Of a stretch of 64,000 nt of DNA, positions 25,826-37,909 are shown piece by piece. The DNA lies in NCBI GenBank assembly GCA_028551475.1, contig CM052356.1, forward strand, positions 26,377,884 to 26,441,883. Direction: 5' to 3'. Each line of letters begins with the position of its first letter. Position 1 is the first letter of the stretch. The stretch comes from Casuarina equisetifolia (lineage: Eukaryota > Streptophyta > Magnoliopsida > Fagales > Casuarinaceae). The notes below the pieces were generated by a model. That model saw only the letters and a list, made by a program, of their open reading frames with translations, did not search any database and was not told where the DNA came from. The translations under genes were made by a program, and so were the position numbers.

Positions 25826-26340
25826 CTAATCAAATACACAGGCAATGTATCGTTCTCCAATTTTTTTGGTTGATTTACAACCCTTATAATCAATGTATTT
25901 GAAAGTTTTCATGAACTGAGAAGGATCAATTGTTGTTTTCAAATTTAATAACGCATTTACGGGCCACAAAGTCGATGGATTTGGAAGTTTCATTTGATAA
26001 TTCATGGGTTTTGTTTTAGTATCTATATATTCGAATTTCGTGTACATATCTACAATATGAACCCTCCGATTTGTAATCAACGATTGTGGTTCAAAAAGCA
26101 TAGTTTCACCAACTTCTAATAAATTCTCTAAAGAAAAGTAAAGGCTATGTGTTTTCATACTCGAAGTTAGTCCATGTAAGATGTTTTGATCAGACACCGA
26201 CAAAGAATTCTGGATAACAAGTGAAATTCGTGAAACTTAACTCATTCTTGATACTGAAGCATGAAAGTTGAGAAGTGTAGCATCCCTAAGCAAGTAAAAG
26301 AGCCGTATTTAAGGCTTTGCATAGATGAATGGTCCAATAG
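25826..26340 (-). pseudogene. Possible endogenous virus fossil resembling a 30K-type movement protein
   Basis: A 125-codon minus-strand frame (25826-26203) and the sequence just upstream of it resemble, by eye, the core of plant-virus 30K-superfamily movement proteins. The resemblance includes an RDA-like block followed by a hydrophobic stretch and a LSxDxNIL-like block. The virus family cannot be named; a caulimovirid origin is one option. No reverse transcriptase or capsid piece was found beside it. It is broken and isolated in a gene-poor region. It could instead be an unrelated chance frame. Confidence 0.3.
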
Positions 26341-26349
26341 CAGCTTGAA

Positions 26350-29300
26350 CTAAGCCTAAATTCGAGGATCCATGTTTGCTAGCAAATAGTTGCAGAACTA
26401 ACTGTTCTCCTGGACTTGTTTAAATTTAGAAATCAGAAATTCGTGGCTGATACCTCGCTACCCCCTGAACAATTCACAAGCAAAGATCTTCGAGCTTGTA
26501 AAGACACATGATCCAGTATATAACTGCCTGGAGCTTGTAAAGAGCATATGCGTCCATTGACAGTGATCTACATAAAATAAACAAAGAACAAAATGTTGGG
26601 AGTTTTTCATGGTCAACATGGATTTATCTCAGCTCTCATATTTGAATCTATTCTGCAACCCCGGTTTCTTCCTTGAAATTTTAAGCAATTATAGTTAAGA
26701 TTTCTACCTCGAAAAGCTTCTCCTTTTTTCTAATAATAAAGCATCATGCCAACAAAAAGAGAGAGAGAGAGAGAGAAACAGATAATATCGTGGCAGGCTA
26801 AGAGACTGTCACAGTCAAAACTAACCAATATTCCCACAAAGCAGTCAGAAAGTAGAATCTCATTGAAGGTTATATCTACAATTATCTTTGGTAAAACCTA
26901 GAAGTATATTACAGAATATTTCTTGAGTCTACCAAAGGGTTTAGAGTTTTCTTCAATAAAATACAACACACGACAGTCAAACATGGCTTCAATAATTTAT
27001 AGGAATCCTCTTTTGATTTTTAGTTTTTTCATGATTTCCTAATTTCTTCCCTTTTAATATGTGTTTGTTCAATAGAATGATAGTTTCAAGATGGTCAGAA
27101 CATGTGTCATAGGGTATGAGCATTAAAGCTATAATGCATAAGTAAAGTTGGAATTTTTATATCAAAATATACGGTGTGATTAAAGCAATGAGTAATATTT
27201 AAATCCTCTAAGTTTGTACGAGATTTCAATTTAGACCTTGTATTTCTTTATTTTTTATTTTTATTTTTCAGAAGGTTGGAGATGAAACAGGAGGTCACGT
27301 GCACAGTTCGCACTTAACCGAACCCTTTCAGACAAAACCTAAACGAAACCCTATGCAAAACTTGCCTCCATAACTCAACCAGCTTCGGATCTAAGCCCGT
27401 ATCCCGACTCCCAACTCACTTGCCCCAAGGATTGGAGCTCCCCTTTACAACATCTCCGGCCTGGAAAGGTCGTCTGAGGGCTCTCACTTCTTGCCTTCCC
27501 AATGAATTATGCTCCTTCATTCAAAGCAAAATTCTTTCTCTGAAGTGATAAGCTGTCTCTCTCTGTTAAGACAAACCCATCTGATTTCCTCTTAATCTTG
27601 GGCATTTTTTCGTCTTTCCATTGTCTTTAGAGGCTTTTTTTTTTTTTTGGCCGAAAGCAGGGTTGTTTTAACAATGATTGGTGCGATATGGAAGTTCGGG
27701 TTTTGAATTCAGCTAGGACGGGTTCATTGTCTCAACCCATCTTTTACTGTGCACGTGAACCCTTTCATGTTTTATCTGTTTATGACCGAAAGGAAAAGGA
27801 AAGCCACTGGAGGAGGAAACAACTTGAAAACAATAAGTGGTCGCCATTTTCATGTTTTCTTCTCGGGATATCAACAGATGGGAACCAGAGGTCGCAATCT
27901 GAAAAGTTGACAGCTCAGGTTGATCTGTAGAGATCAGTTTTTAGTTGAGCATAAATCTAGGAGATGGGCGTGGAGTTGGTGCTCTCTGGAAACATTACTC
28001 TAGTCTTAAATTTCTCACGTTCTCCCCACAATTCTCCATACTTGGACCACTGTATTATGAGAATTCTGAAATGGGGGGACCTGGTTAGAATCAATGCTCA
28101 TCATTAAGACGATATCGACTCTATCTTCTCCTATCTTTTCCTATAAGTAAGCAGGATTAAATAATCAGTTTTGCCAGCACCAATTATTCCGTTGTTTTAA
28201 TAAGCTAGACCTCAAAACCTACCAATATATTACTCCATAACTTGGCCATCAGAACTTTCTACACCATTGTCCGGGAACAAAGTGCAAATGTTTTCCAGGT
28301 AGAGTGCCATAAAAGCCCCGGCCCGGAGTGAATGCTCCGGTTCTGGTTGTGCAAAACTCAAGACAGCCATGTGATCATCCTACTGCATCAGAACCACGTG
28401 CCTGATCACATGTTTTACTGACTTAGCAATACGCATGCAATTGGCTGCATGTGGAGGCGGTGCAGCTCCTCCACCAAATGAGCACTTACACTCTGCAGAA
28501 TACGCAAACTACATTCACATGTTTTTCGAACATAGCAATACGCATGCAGTTGGCTGGCTCAAGGCGGAGTTGCTGCAGCAGCAGCATCCCCACCATTATG
28601 GCTCATTAAACTGAAAACCATTACTTTTTTTTATGGTATAAATGACAATTTAGCCCCATCACACCCCAAAAAGAGTTGGTTGGTGCCTCCATGATATGAT
28701 TCCCAGGGAGAGCCAAATCGAACTCCAGACATGGCGGTCCATGATTCCTTGACTTGATCCATTTACATCAAAGAAGCTTGCAGACAACTGGGGAATAGCA
28801 ATTCATGATTGCCCGTCGGCCAACAAGTAGCTGACTTACCCTGGCGTGACACCTGGAAGGGAAGGGGCATGGAGCTCCATGGCGCATCCATTCTGGGTGC
28901 GAAAGTGGTGGCAGATAGGACATGAGATGACAATCCAAGGGGCTTTACTTGCCTTTAGGGCTACCAAAAATAAATGTGTCCCATGGCAGCAGATGCTCAT
29001 CATAATGGTGAGACAAGTGGCACTCCTTTTAAACAAGAATTGCTTTCATCAGAGAGCCCCTTGGAATCAATCTCTATGTAACCACCGCCCTCATCTTCCA
29101 CTTCTAAAAGAGGAAAGTCTAGACCACATGAAACAGATCCCCACTTCCATATCAGGTAAATAATATATTTTCTTTCATTCATTCCCACCAGGTGGAATCA
29201 TTGCCAGTCCCTTACAGACACTCCATGTCGAGAGAGGACATAGCGATTTGGCCCTTAATCATTTATGGTCTGTCTTGCAAACGACACGCCTAAGGGGAAG

Positions 29301-30870
29301 GGATGACTGTCATTACATGCAGTATCTGGAAAAGTGTTTTTGGACCTGTTGGATTGGCTTTTTAAAAAAAAAAAAAAAAAATTATTTTAAAGCTCTGGCT
29401 TGACATTGTAGAATCATGACGCTAAATGGGGCGCAAGCACGACGGTTTAAAGATGTGTATCTGACCAATGAAGATTTTGCCTAGCTAGTTTATGCAGGTA
29501 TCAAATCTAATCTTCATTAACAACGCCAAGTGCTGAGTATACAAAAGGCATGACGTCCCGTAAACCACGCGTTTGCAGTGATTGGCTCAAGGATTTTCAA
29601 TGATTCCTCTTATCATTATTGTTTAACAAATAAAAAGAATATATACTTTAAGTTGCTTTAGCGCCGCATTAGATCTTTGCGTGACCTTTCATTGATGAGC
29701 CTCTGTCGAGCTTTCATTTGTTAATTGCTTTTTAAACGATATCATTCCATTTTTCCTCCCCTTTTTTCTTTTCTCCGAAGGGAGGGGGACCTCCATTATA
29801 GTTCCCATGTTATCATCAAAGTCTTGATTTGCAGTTAAATTACAATACTTCGAAGCCACCTTCTACATTCCTTACGCGAAAGATACATCCCAGTTTGTTT
29901 GTCTTCTTAATGGACCTATCTTCATGAATTCGCCAAAAATTCGAGAATCCATAAAAGCCACTTTCTATTCTACAAAGTGGATATTTCATTCATATGCTTT
30001 GGGGAACATTATGCTGATCAAAGGCAACAAAAATATTCTAGCTGTTGTTAGTTCAAGCCTCAGTAACAACAAATTTGCACCTTATAAAGTAACACAAGGT
30101 AATGCGATTAGAATTACACGTAACAACTCAAAGTGATTGCTTAGACGGTAAAACCTAAAATAAACCCCTCTTCTTTCTGTCTTTTTTAATCTAATCATGA
30201 ATATAATCATTTTATTGGCAGTTTGGGGAAGATCCAAGTATTTTGACTAAATCATTCATCATGTTTATATGAAAAGGTCTGAGCAATCACAAGCACTCTC
30301 TTCAATTTAGTACAACATCATTAATCAATCAAATATCAGGTTAGGAAGTTTATCCCAAATCTTAGTAAATCTTAAAGTTTGAGATAATATCAGACAAATT
30401 ATCCAAAGTTTAATTCTTGATTTAGTAATCTACTTCTTATCTAAGTAAATGTTTCAAATAAAGGAACTCATTTACTAATAGAGAGTTTAAACTTACCGTG
30501 AGAAGTGTTGTTAAGTTTATTATTTTGTTATCAAATGAAGTCTTGAAATTGTTGATATTATAAAAGTACCAAAGATGGATGAAGGGAAGCGAATAGACAG
30601 GATTCAGAGGAGAAGGAAAGTGATAGTGAAAGAAGAGCATGGATTGGAGGGTTAGAAATTTAGAATTACAAGATGCATAGGTAACTGTAATTGAATAAAT
30701 GAGTCTGTGGTTAGATTTGTATGTGCGCATGGGGAGTGATAAAAAAGATAAAGTTTCTAGACTACTTTTTCTCTTTCTATTCTGTGTAATTGTATTTAAT
30801 TATTAGAATAGATGATAAACCCACATTTATTCCATCGGTGGTGTAACCATTCTCTTTCTAGCTTTCTGAT
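26350..30870. other. Gene-poor stretch upstream of MIR156
   Basis: No protein gene was recognised. A G-box (CACGTG) lies near 27297. An imperfect direct repeat of about 60 bp sits at about 28404-28467 and 28513-28580. A run of about 17 A bases lies near 29365. Open frames such as 27688-27930 (+) lack any recognisable family signature. The right end presumably contains the MIR156 promoter. Confidence 0.5.
28404..28580. repeat. Imperfect direct repeat pair, about 60 bp each
   Basis: Both units (about 28404-28467 and 28513-28580) contain CACATGTTTT, then TAGCAATACGCATGCA(A/G)TTGGCT and a following GGCGG...GCAGC. They start about 110 bp apart. Confidence 0.7.
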
Positions 30871-30872
30871 GC

Positions 30873-30879
30873 TATATAA
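30873..30879 (+). promoter_or_regulatory. TATA box of the MIR156 gene
   Basis: TATATAA in the context GCTATATAAGG lies 188 bp before the mature miR156 and is the only strong TATA box nearby. Transcription would be expected to start around 30900-30908. The start site itself is inferred. Confidence 0.7.
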
Positions 30880-30890
30880 GGCCCAACAGA

Positions 30891-30939
30891 GCTTCATCTC
30901 TTCACAACAAAGAGCAGCTTTGTTTCAAAGAGATGAAGC
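30891..30939 (+). other. Strong inverted repeat at the MIR156 transcription start/leader
   Basis: Arms 30891-30902 and 30928-30939 are perfectly complementary over 12 bp. Inside, 30906-30912 pairs perfectly with 30918-30924. A 3x3 internal loop and a 5-nt terminal loop complete a 49-nt hairpin with 19 pairs. It starts 11 bases after the TATA box, so it may act as a DNA dyad at the start site or as a leader RNA hairpin if transcription begins upstream of expectation. Confidence 0.75.
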
Positions 30940-31076
30940 AGGCTACTGGGTTTTGGGGGAAAGATAGGGCTAAAGAGGGTTCTCCTTTGTCTGTTGCAAT
31001 TACACGCTTGCAGGCAGTACCACCCTTTTTTTTTAATCAAAGACTGAAGGGTAAGGGAGGTGACAGAAGAGAGTGA
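30933..31076 (+). CDS. Small ORF (47 codons) in the pri-miR156 leader, ending inside the miRNA
   Basis: The ATG at 30933 is the first after the predicted start site. The frame runs 47 codons, and its TGA (31074-31076) lies within mature miR156. The predicted peptide starts MKQATGFWGK and is basic. Such leader ORFs in primary miRNA transcripts are sometimes translated (miPEPs), but nothing here shows that this one is. A GTAAGG donor-like site at 31051 could remove its end by splicing. Confidence 0.3.
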   Translation: MKQATGFWGKDRAKEGSPLSVAITRLQAVPPFFFNQRLKGKGGDRRE

Positions 31077-31153
31077 GCACACATGGTATTTCTTGCATGC
31101 TTTGTTCCATGCTTGAAGCTCTGCGTGCTCACTCTCTGGCTGTCACCCCACCA
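31053..31153 (+). ncRNA. MIR156: MIR156 precursor hairpin
   Basis: The 5' arm carries TGACAGAAGAGAGTGAGCAC (31061-31080), an exact match to canonical plant miR156. The 3' arm carries the star strand GCTCACTCTCTGGCTGTCACC (31127-31147). In the duplex, 31061-31066 pairs with 31140-31145 and 31069-31080 pairs with 31125-31136, leaving a small 2x3 internal loop and 2-nt 3' overhangs. The loop contains a short GCATG/CATGC stem. miR156 guides AGO1 to SPL transcription-factor mRNAs and holds plants in the juvenile phase. A TATA box lies 188 bp upstream. Downstream, several CAG acceptor-like sites (for example near 31567 and 32031) suggest the primary transcript may be spliced, but its 3' end is not resolved. 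Confidence 0.96.
31061..31080 (+). ncRNA. miR156: Mature miR156 (20 nt)
   Basis: Identical over all 20 nt to the canonical UGACAGAAGAGAGUGAGCAC, on the 5' arm of a good hairpin. Confidence 0.96.
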
Positions 31154-31159
31154 CTCCGC

Positions 31160-34100
31160 TCTCTCTTCCTCTCTCTCTCTCTCTTTCTCTTCCTCTTTCT
31201 CCTTTTCTTTCCCCCTCCCTCCATTCCCCTCGCCACAAGTATCTGTCTCTGAATTTGTTTCCATTCCTTTTTGGTGCGTGTCAAGGTGCCTCTCCGAGTC
31301 AGGAAGGGGCGTAGGGGGTGCAGCGGGAATGAGGGACTGATTGAGTTTCGCTTTTGTATTCTTGTTCTAAATTGTTATCCATGTTCAATATTTTAGAATG
31401 GCTTTACAGTGGATGTCCATCTGGTAGGCTGTATATACAACCGTACAGATGTGTTACTCCAGATCCGTTGTGTTTGATGTGCCTTGCCCTAATTATTTGT
31501 GGATCTGTGATGCCATTCTGTGACGCAAACTCACTGTTTACTCACAGTACTTTTGGTGTGTGTGCAGAAAGTACAGCTTCGTCAGTTCTCTGCTTTTGCT
31601 CATAACAAGGGGGTAAGAAAAAATCAGTGACACGATCTCTTTTTAGTCATTCTACCTGCTAATGATGGCTGAATTCTTGAGCCTGTAGTGCTTTTTGTAC
31701 GTCCACAAGAACAAAAGATTTTGTCTTGGGTTGCCTATAATGATTAGGTGACACTGTGCTTTTTTAAGAACATTTATTCTTGTCCAGTACTGTGTTTTCT
31801 ACAATAAGATGGACGTGAGGTGTGAAATATAAACTTTCTGGGTGAGTTTATTGACAGATCAAAAAAAGAAAAAAAAAAAAAAGATTGCAGAGACAGGAGA
31901 TTGATTGACTGTCTAGAACTATATGTGATGCCGTGGATACATGGTACCTTGTTAGGGTTATCTGATTGGGATACAACTGTTTCTTTGGGTTATTAATGAC
32001 AACTTGATCATGGACTTCTAAATTTTTACAGGAAGGCATAACATGAACAAAAGGTGTGAATGCTTTGATCTATTGATCTACCCATTATCCTTCTTTCCTC
32101 CCCTCCCTCTCTATGACGAGACTAATTGTGCAATAACCAGCTATTTCTTCTTTTCCCCCTTTTTTCTGTTCCTCTTTCAGTAGTCAATGTCGGCTGAGAA
32201 CAACAGGCCATGAAGATTCAGAAATTGTTGGAGTTCTCCAAGATCCACGGTTCTTGGATCTAATATAGCTGAAGGCGGAGAAGATGCTGGTTCTTGTTGG
32301 CTGGATATGAACTTTCGAAGTAGAAAGATGATTTGTGGACGAACTTCTTTGGTTCCCAAAAGCTTGTAAAATACTGTTTGATGGGCTTTTAGCGTTTGTC
32401 TTGTAAAATACTGTATGGATGAGTCATATGACTATCCTATTTTTGTGAATCCACCTTCAGATTGTGGTTGCATTTTCCTAGAACGTTTGTAGTGTCTGGT
32501 CTTAACCAAAGATTACTATGGGACAGGCTGTAGGCTGTAGCTAGGGAAGAAGATTGAGATCTGTAATGGCTAATCTCCAGCATGAATGGAGGAGCTTTGT
32601 GTTTATACTCAATGAATGATATATAAAAATTTGCCTCTACCCTCTAGTTATTCTTACATTATGTCCATAGTAACGCAAATGATAGAGTTACAACTCTATT
32701 GAAACCTATCATTGATACTCTTCTATACGAGTGTTAATCATGCTTAATTCACAATCTTAGGCTGACTTCAATTTCTTGACCTACAAAACCATCATTTGTA
32801 TGTCTGATATAGGAACAAATGCAGCCTTGGATTCATGTAATGAAAAGAAACGTGAGTCAACAAACGAACCTTGCACTATCCTGACACCGTCCAAGTGAGG
32901 ATCTCGTGCTTGGTAACCATCTTGGTAAATAGAAACTACTCCAGAATTTCTTATAGCAGTTCAATTGAGGTTGAGAATTTTCTTCTGAAACCGGCAGGTT
33001 TATGCATCTTACAGGAAAACTAACACTTTTTAGGGGGTTTAGTGAGGTAGATGAAAGGGTTGGCGATATTGGTTATAGAAAAGAGATCTCCATATTCGAT
33101 TATGGAAGGGCATTTTCCCTGGAAAGTGGAGATAAGGCTGTTGTGAAACAGGAGATCCTCCGGTTGGAGTTATTTCCTACTAACAATGGAGCTACGCACT
33201 ACTTGATTTTGGGGAATACAAATTGAAATTTGGAATTCCGCCAAATTAAATGCATTTGGCGTTGACAGCTACGGAAATGACAAAGTTATAGAAGAGTTTA
33301 ACTTAATTAGATTGAAATTGCTATCACTTTTCTTTTTCCGGCATAACTTTCCTGGTGAAATGCATTTGAACTCTGATGTTATTGATTGTAGCCACTACAT
33401 GTGGTTGATAAGTCATATCATTATTTCCAAGAAGAAAAATTTCATATATCCCTGCTTGAACTAAGTTTGGATAATTATCATCAAACCTATCTCTATGTCA
33501 ATTACATTATCATAAGTCAAACACTCTTATATTTTTCAATACATTTTGAATGAAATTAGAAGGGTAAACTAGGTCCAGATTAAAATCTTTGCAACTTTGT
33601 TTACAAATCTTACCAAAAAAAGCACAACTTGTATAATAATATCTTTATGTTGAACACAACTATAAAAATTATAATCAAACTTGCATTGACATTTTTGGTT
33701 GCTAAAACAAGCTGGGAATACAAGTTAAAGTTAATATATGGTGATATTTGATATTCATTAAGTAGTGCAGGTTTACTATTGAAGATACATTTTTAGGTCC
33801 GGAGATAGGATGTTCGAAAACAAACGATCAGCAAGCACCGAAGGATCAGGTCGAAAAAGATGGAGACTGAGACGGAAAATCGACAAGATAACAAGAGACC
33901 GTGATTGTCAATGCAACAAGTTCCTCTTCCATAAGGCAAGTGGAAGAATCATATTCAAGAGACTTGGTCAACTGCAAGTAAGCATGGATGTATTGATGCA
34001 AGTAGACTCTTCATGCTGGCCCAGGCATCTCCTCCACGCTCTTTTTGGGATGAGGCTTTTCAAAGTGCGTGCGATTTGATTAACCTTCTTCCCACATCAA

Positions 34101-36930
34101 TAAAGTGTTCTTTTGAAATTCTACTTCAGAGTGTGCATGGTGGCCCTATAATCGTTCAGATAATTAACATAAGATAGCTTTTAGGTTTAGGTCTGCGTTT
34201 TTCTAGGACATTGCTTATTTTACTGCAATCCAAACGCTACCACAACCACATCTGCAAAACCATTCACTTCTTATCCCGCTGCCACCTATCGTTAAAGTGG
34301 TCCGCAATTCTTTATCGAATTCTGCTTTACTTGACAACTTTCCAGACGTCAATCCCCCATGCGGAATTCCCTCGTGAATGAGCTATTCTTCTAAGGTTCT
34401 GCTAGTTGAGTCACATTCAAGTTCCTTGCCACATGCTTCTGCTTTTGAGAAGCTATGAGTCGCTAGCCGCACGTTATTCATACGGACATGATACTGTCAC
34501 AATATCCACTGCCCAAAGATTTTTACAGATGGAACGGCCGTTATCTACTCCTGAGAACTTTTTCTGCTAACCAGTTGGGGCCAGCCAGGGAACCAAACTT
34601 CTTTTGATTTATGAATAAGCTCTCCGAATAGTAAAAAGTTGCGAGTGGAGAGTTAGAATCTCCTTTTGGATTTTGCGTGACAAACTGTTCTTGATCGTTC
34701 TCTTTAACTAACGCTTGCTCCTTCCATAAGGCGATGACACTTGCAAAAGCCGTCTTCCCTTCAATGGCATGTGCGCCGAAGTTTTTGGCCTTCGCTCGTG
34801 TTTCTTTCTCGGATTTCACCTGCTCCCAAGTTGAAACACTTTAGAATTCTCTTTGATGCAACCACTCATCTTACTCGCCGTCAATAAAGTTGGTAAATAT
34901 AAGAAACTTTCCGGTACAACATACTCATACTACGTTTTGTAGGCTTCTTGTTCAAAAGAATAGCTGCACACATCTCACAGCATTTTCTGATGCCGATTAG
35001 TGAAGAGGGTTTTGTGCATTCTTTGGTTCTAATCCAAAAGTTCTTTAAAAGGAATTTGCTCCAGTGAATTCAAGTGATAAATCCAAATAAAATTCTTCGC
35101 AAACGAAGCTCCAGAAATTATCTGGGTTTGTCTCATCTTTACCAAACTACAGGTGTCTTATTGCCTGGATTTTATTGGGACAAAGCTCCACGACCACCTT
35201 TAACCTGTGAGCTTTAGCCGGCGCATTGGAGACATAAGTTCAAACAAACACAAGCATATCGAAAAACAAACAAGAGACTGTGACTTGAATGCGTTGCCAT
35301 CTATGTCATTTGAATTTGCGGTTTGAATTTGTGTACTGATTGACAGCATTATGTCAATAAACAACACAAAAATACAATAAGTTCCTCTTTTATGAGAGAA
35401 GTGGGAAACTATATTCAACCTTAATAGTTGCCTAAAATTTTATAATTAGATATTCCCTAGAGGGACCAACCTCCATTGGTGCTGGGGACCATGGAACATA
35501 CCTAGAGAGAGAGTCTGGCTTCCCACCTGGGAAGTGATCTATGTTGTCTTTCTTTAAAAGAAAAAATTAAAAAAAAAAGGTTAATTTGTTGCTAGTTGGC
35601 TGGATTAATGGAAGGAGTAACTAACTAATCGTGCACAACTTTATTCCTAGAGAACCGAATGATATCCATTAATAAAGAAAGCCATTTTAGTTGAAAAGGT
35701 TTGGCCTCAGTTGGGATAATTCCCAGCCTAGAAGATCGAAGCAAAACACGAATCCTGTCTCATTTCATTTGATCAGCAAAGGAAGAATGTTCCACTCCCA
35801 AAAAGGTTCTCTCCAATAGCTCTTGCAAAATGACAAAAAAGAAAAGAGAGGTGGCGAAGGTACTGAAATAATGAACTAGACAAATGATAGGTCAAAAGCA
35901 TGATTATTCCCTATTCACCAGAGGATGAGAATTAATTCTTGGTAGTGTTGATTCAAGTAGGTGCTCATTAGTAGAAGCAAAGAGAAGTCCCTCATAAGAC
36001 TTAGGACATACACTCAGATTTTGGTACTTTCTCGGAATTTCAAGTTGATAAAGGCTCAGAAGCGAAGCTGAGTAAGGAGAATATTCCAACAAAATTATCA
36101 GAAAGACTGTTCTACTCTTACATGCAGGGAATTGAAAGTTCCAAAATCGATTTTACGGAGGAGCTCTTTCAGAATTAGGGTTGCAGGTTAGTTTATCTTC
36201 TGAAGGGGAAGAAGATCTCAGAAGATGGATCTGCAGGATTTGGTCAATGATGGTTGGTCAAATACTTTTTGCAAAAGAGACATATTCTACGGATAAGTCA
36301 CAGTATAGATATGGTCAGCAACTTTGAAATTAGGGCCGGATGAGGCATATTCGTGGATCCGAGAGATGCGACCAGAATAACTCCGGAGGCAAAGGACCAT
36401 ACCGACACATTGGCCCCATTTCTTATTTGATAGCAATGTTGCTTTGAAGATTTTGAAGATTTTGAAGATTTTGAAGTTGAGAATTCTTTTCCTAAATCCA
36501 GGAGGCACCAGTGAAAGTGGGGCTCGGAGAAGTGATTTCTAAGCTATTTCTTGGAAAGAACTCGAATGCAATGTGAAGAAAGGATTGATTCAGATTTCCC
36601 TACCCAATTCAGCTCCGACTAGTTGATTTTCCACTCGGTTCAGTTTAAGGACGTGTTCCAAGGTATGAACTCGAGGATCCCGACTAGATTTTCCTAAATA
36701 TAGCAGCGATGTCAGCACATCGGTACTTAGAGAAAAGGCATAATTGATGGTGTAGGGCTCAGAATTTCTCAAAAGTCCAGTTTTTTAAGTAGGAATGGAA
36801 GAAATAGAAGTCTATAGGGTTTCTTGTGGAGTTACAATTAGGGTAAAGATAAAAAGAAAGGTAATATTACTTAAGTAAAGGGATTTTCAAGTTGCTTATA
36901 AATATGAGGTTTAGGAAAAATCATATGTAA
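31160..36930. other. Probable pri-miR156 downstream part, then gene-poor DNA
   Basis: A CT-rich run at about 31160-31230 follows the hairpin. The next kilobase or so may belong to the miRNA primary transcript. Beyond that no gene was recognised. Open frames at 33002-33226 (+), 33810-34079 (+) and 34541-34819 (-) have no family signature. Two similar patches, near 33880-33970 and 35260-35420, share AACAAGAGAC and AAGTTCCTCTT blocks and may be an old dispersed repeat. Confidence 0.45.
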
Positions 36931-36939
36931 TGTGTCATT

Positions 36940-37900
36940 TGGTGTGCTGTAAAAATAAACACAGAATGGGCCACCAGAAAGGAAGAATTTTTTTAACAGT
37001 TCTTATTTGTATGAAATTCTCAAATAGAAATTTATTTACTCCAGACCACGTAAAACTTTCAACACATATAACTAGAAGAGATTTGTCTACGTATGTTATT
37101 ATTGAAATGATTAGTAGATTTGCTGATTAGGAAATCTTGGAGCAAGAGGCTTCACTAAAAATACCAAGAGAGATGGGAAAGTTTCTTTTTGCTCATTCTA
37201 ATTCTGTATAAGATGCCTTCAACCTTCTCCAGAAAAAAATGACTTGTCTTAAGTCTCCAAGCCAAGAATACAAGAGAAAGAGGATGAAGGATCTCCCTAC
37301 CTTAGCTCACGGCTAAAAGAAAAGAAAAATTAAGAAAGGATTCCCATTAAGAGGGTAGAGAAGGAAGGAGTAGAGAAGCAATTCAAGATCCAATTAATCC
37401 GAAGTGGAGAGAAGTCCAAATTACGCATGATTCTCTCTAAGAAAGGCTAGTCCATTCTATCAAAGGCCTTTCCTTGTCGATTTTAATGGCCATTAAACCC
37501 TCGATGGCTTTCTTGCTTTTCATAATATGAAAAAGTTCATGAGCCAAGATTTCATTATCTTGGATAGTGCGCTCGAGAACAAAGGCAGATTTATTCGGGC
37601 CTACAATTTTTTGGAGGAAATCCTTGAGTCTATTTGCAAGTACTTTAGCTATTATCTTCTAAATCACATTGCAAAGACTGATTGGCTGAAGTTTAAATGC
37701 ATAAGAGGGGTTTCCATCCTTGGAATAAGGGCAATCAACGAATCAATCAGTTCCCTAAGGATTTCAACAACTCTGAGAAAAACCCTGGATAGGTTTAGAA
37801 CTTCCTACTGCTTGACGATGGCCTAATTTCCCTATAAAAAAAGTTGTAGATCCCTCAGGGCAGGAGACTTAGAGAAGCTCAATTGGATTACAAATAACTT
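36940..37900 (-). mobile_element. Degenerate L1-like LINE fragment, antisense
   Basis: On the minus strand, about 37730 down to 37440 reads as plant LINE reverse transcriptase in a nearly continuous frame. A PISLCNVI block is followed by KIIAKVLANRL, GPNKSAFV and MAIKIDKER, with only one in-frame stop. Lower coordinates carry decayed LNGN and RxGDPxSxFxFILGLE-like blocks near 37330-37230. The upstream DGFTTFF-like linker is near 37850. Stops and frame changes elsewhere make it non-functional. It is better preserved in the palm region than the LINE at 4-5 kb, and the two are different subfamilies or ages. Confidence 0.75.
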
Positions 37901-37909
37901 TGCAAAGAA

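Noticed and set aside
31083-31340. Plus-strand 85-codon frame overlapping the MIR156 hairpin
   Set aside because: It starts inside the precursor loop and runs through a CT-rich low-complexity tract, giving a serine/leucine repeat with no protein character.
33002-34079. Two plus-strand open frames (33002-33226 and 33810-34079) as a two-exon gene
   Set aside because: Between them lie many stops and no good GT-AG pair in phase, and neither matches a known domain.
34541-34819. Minus-strand 92-codon open frame as a gene
   Set aside because: It has no family resemblance, no neighbouring exons with fitting splice sites and no supporting context.
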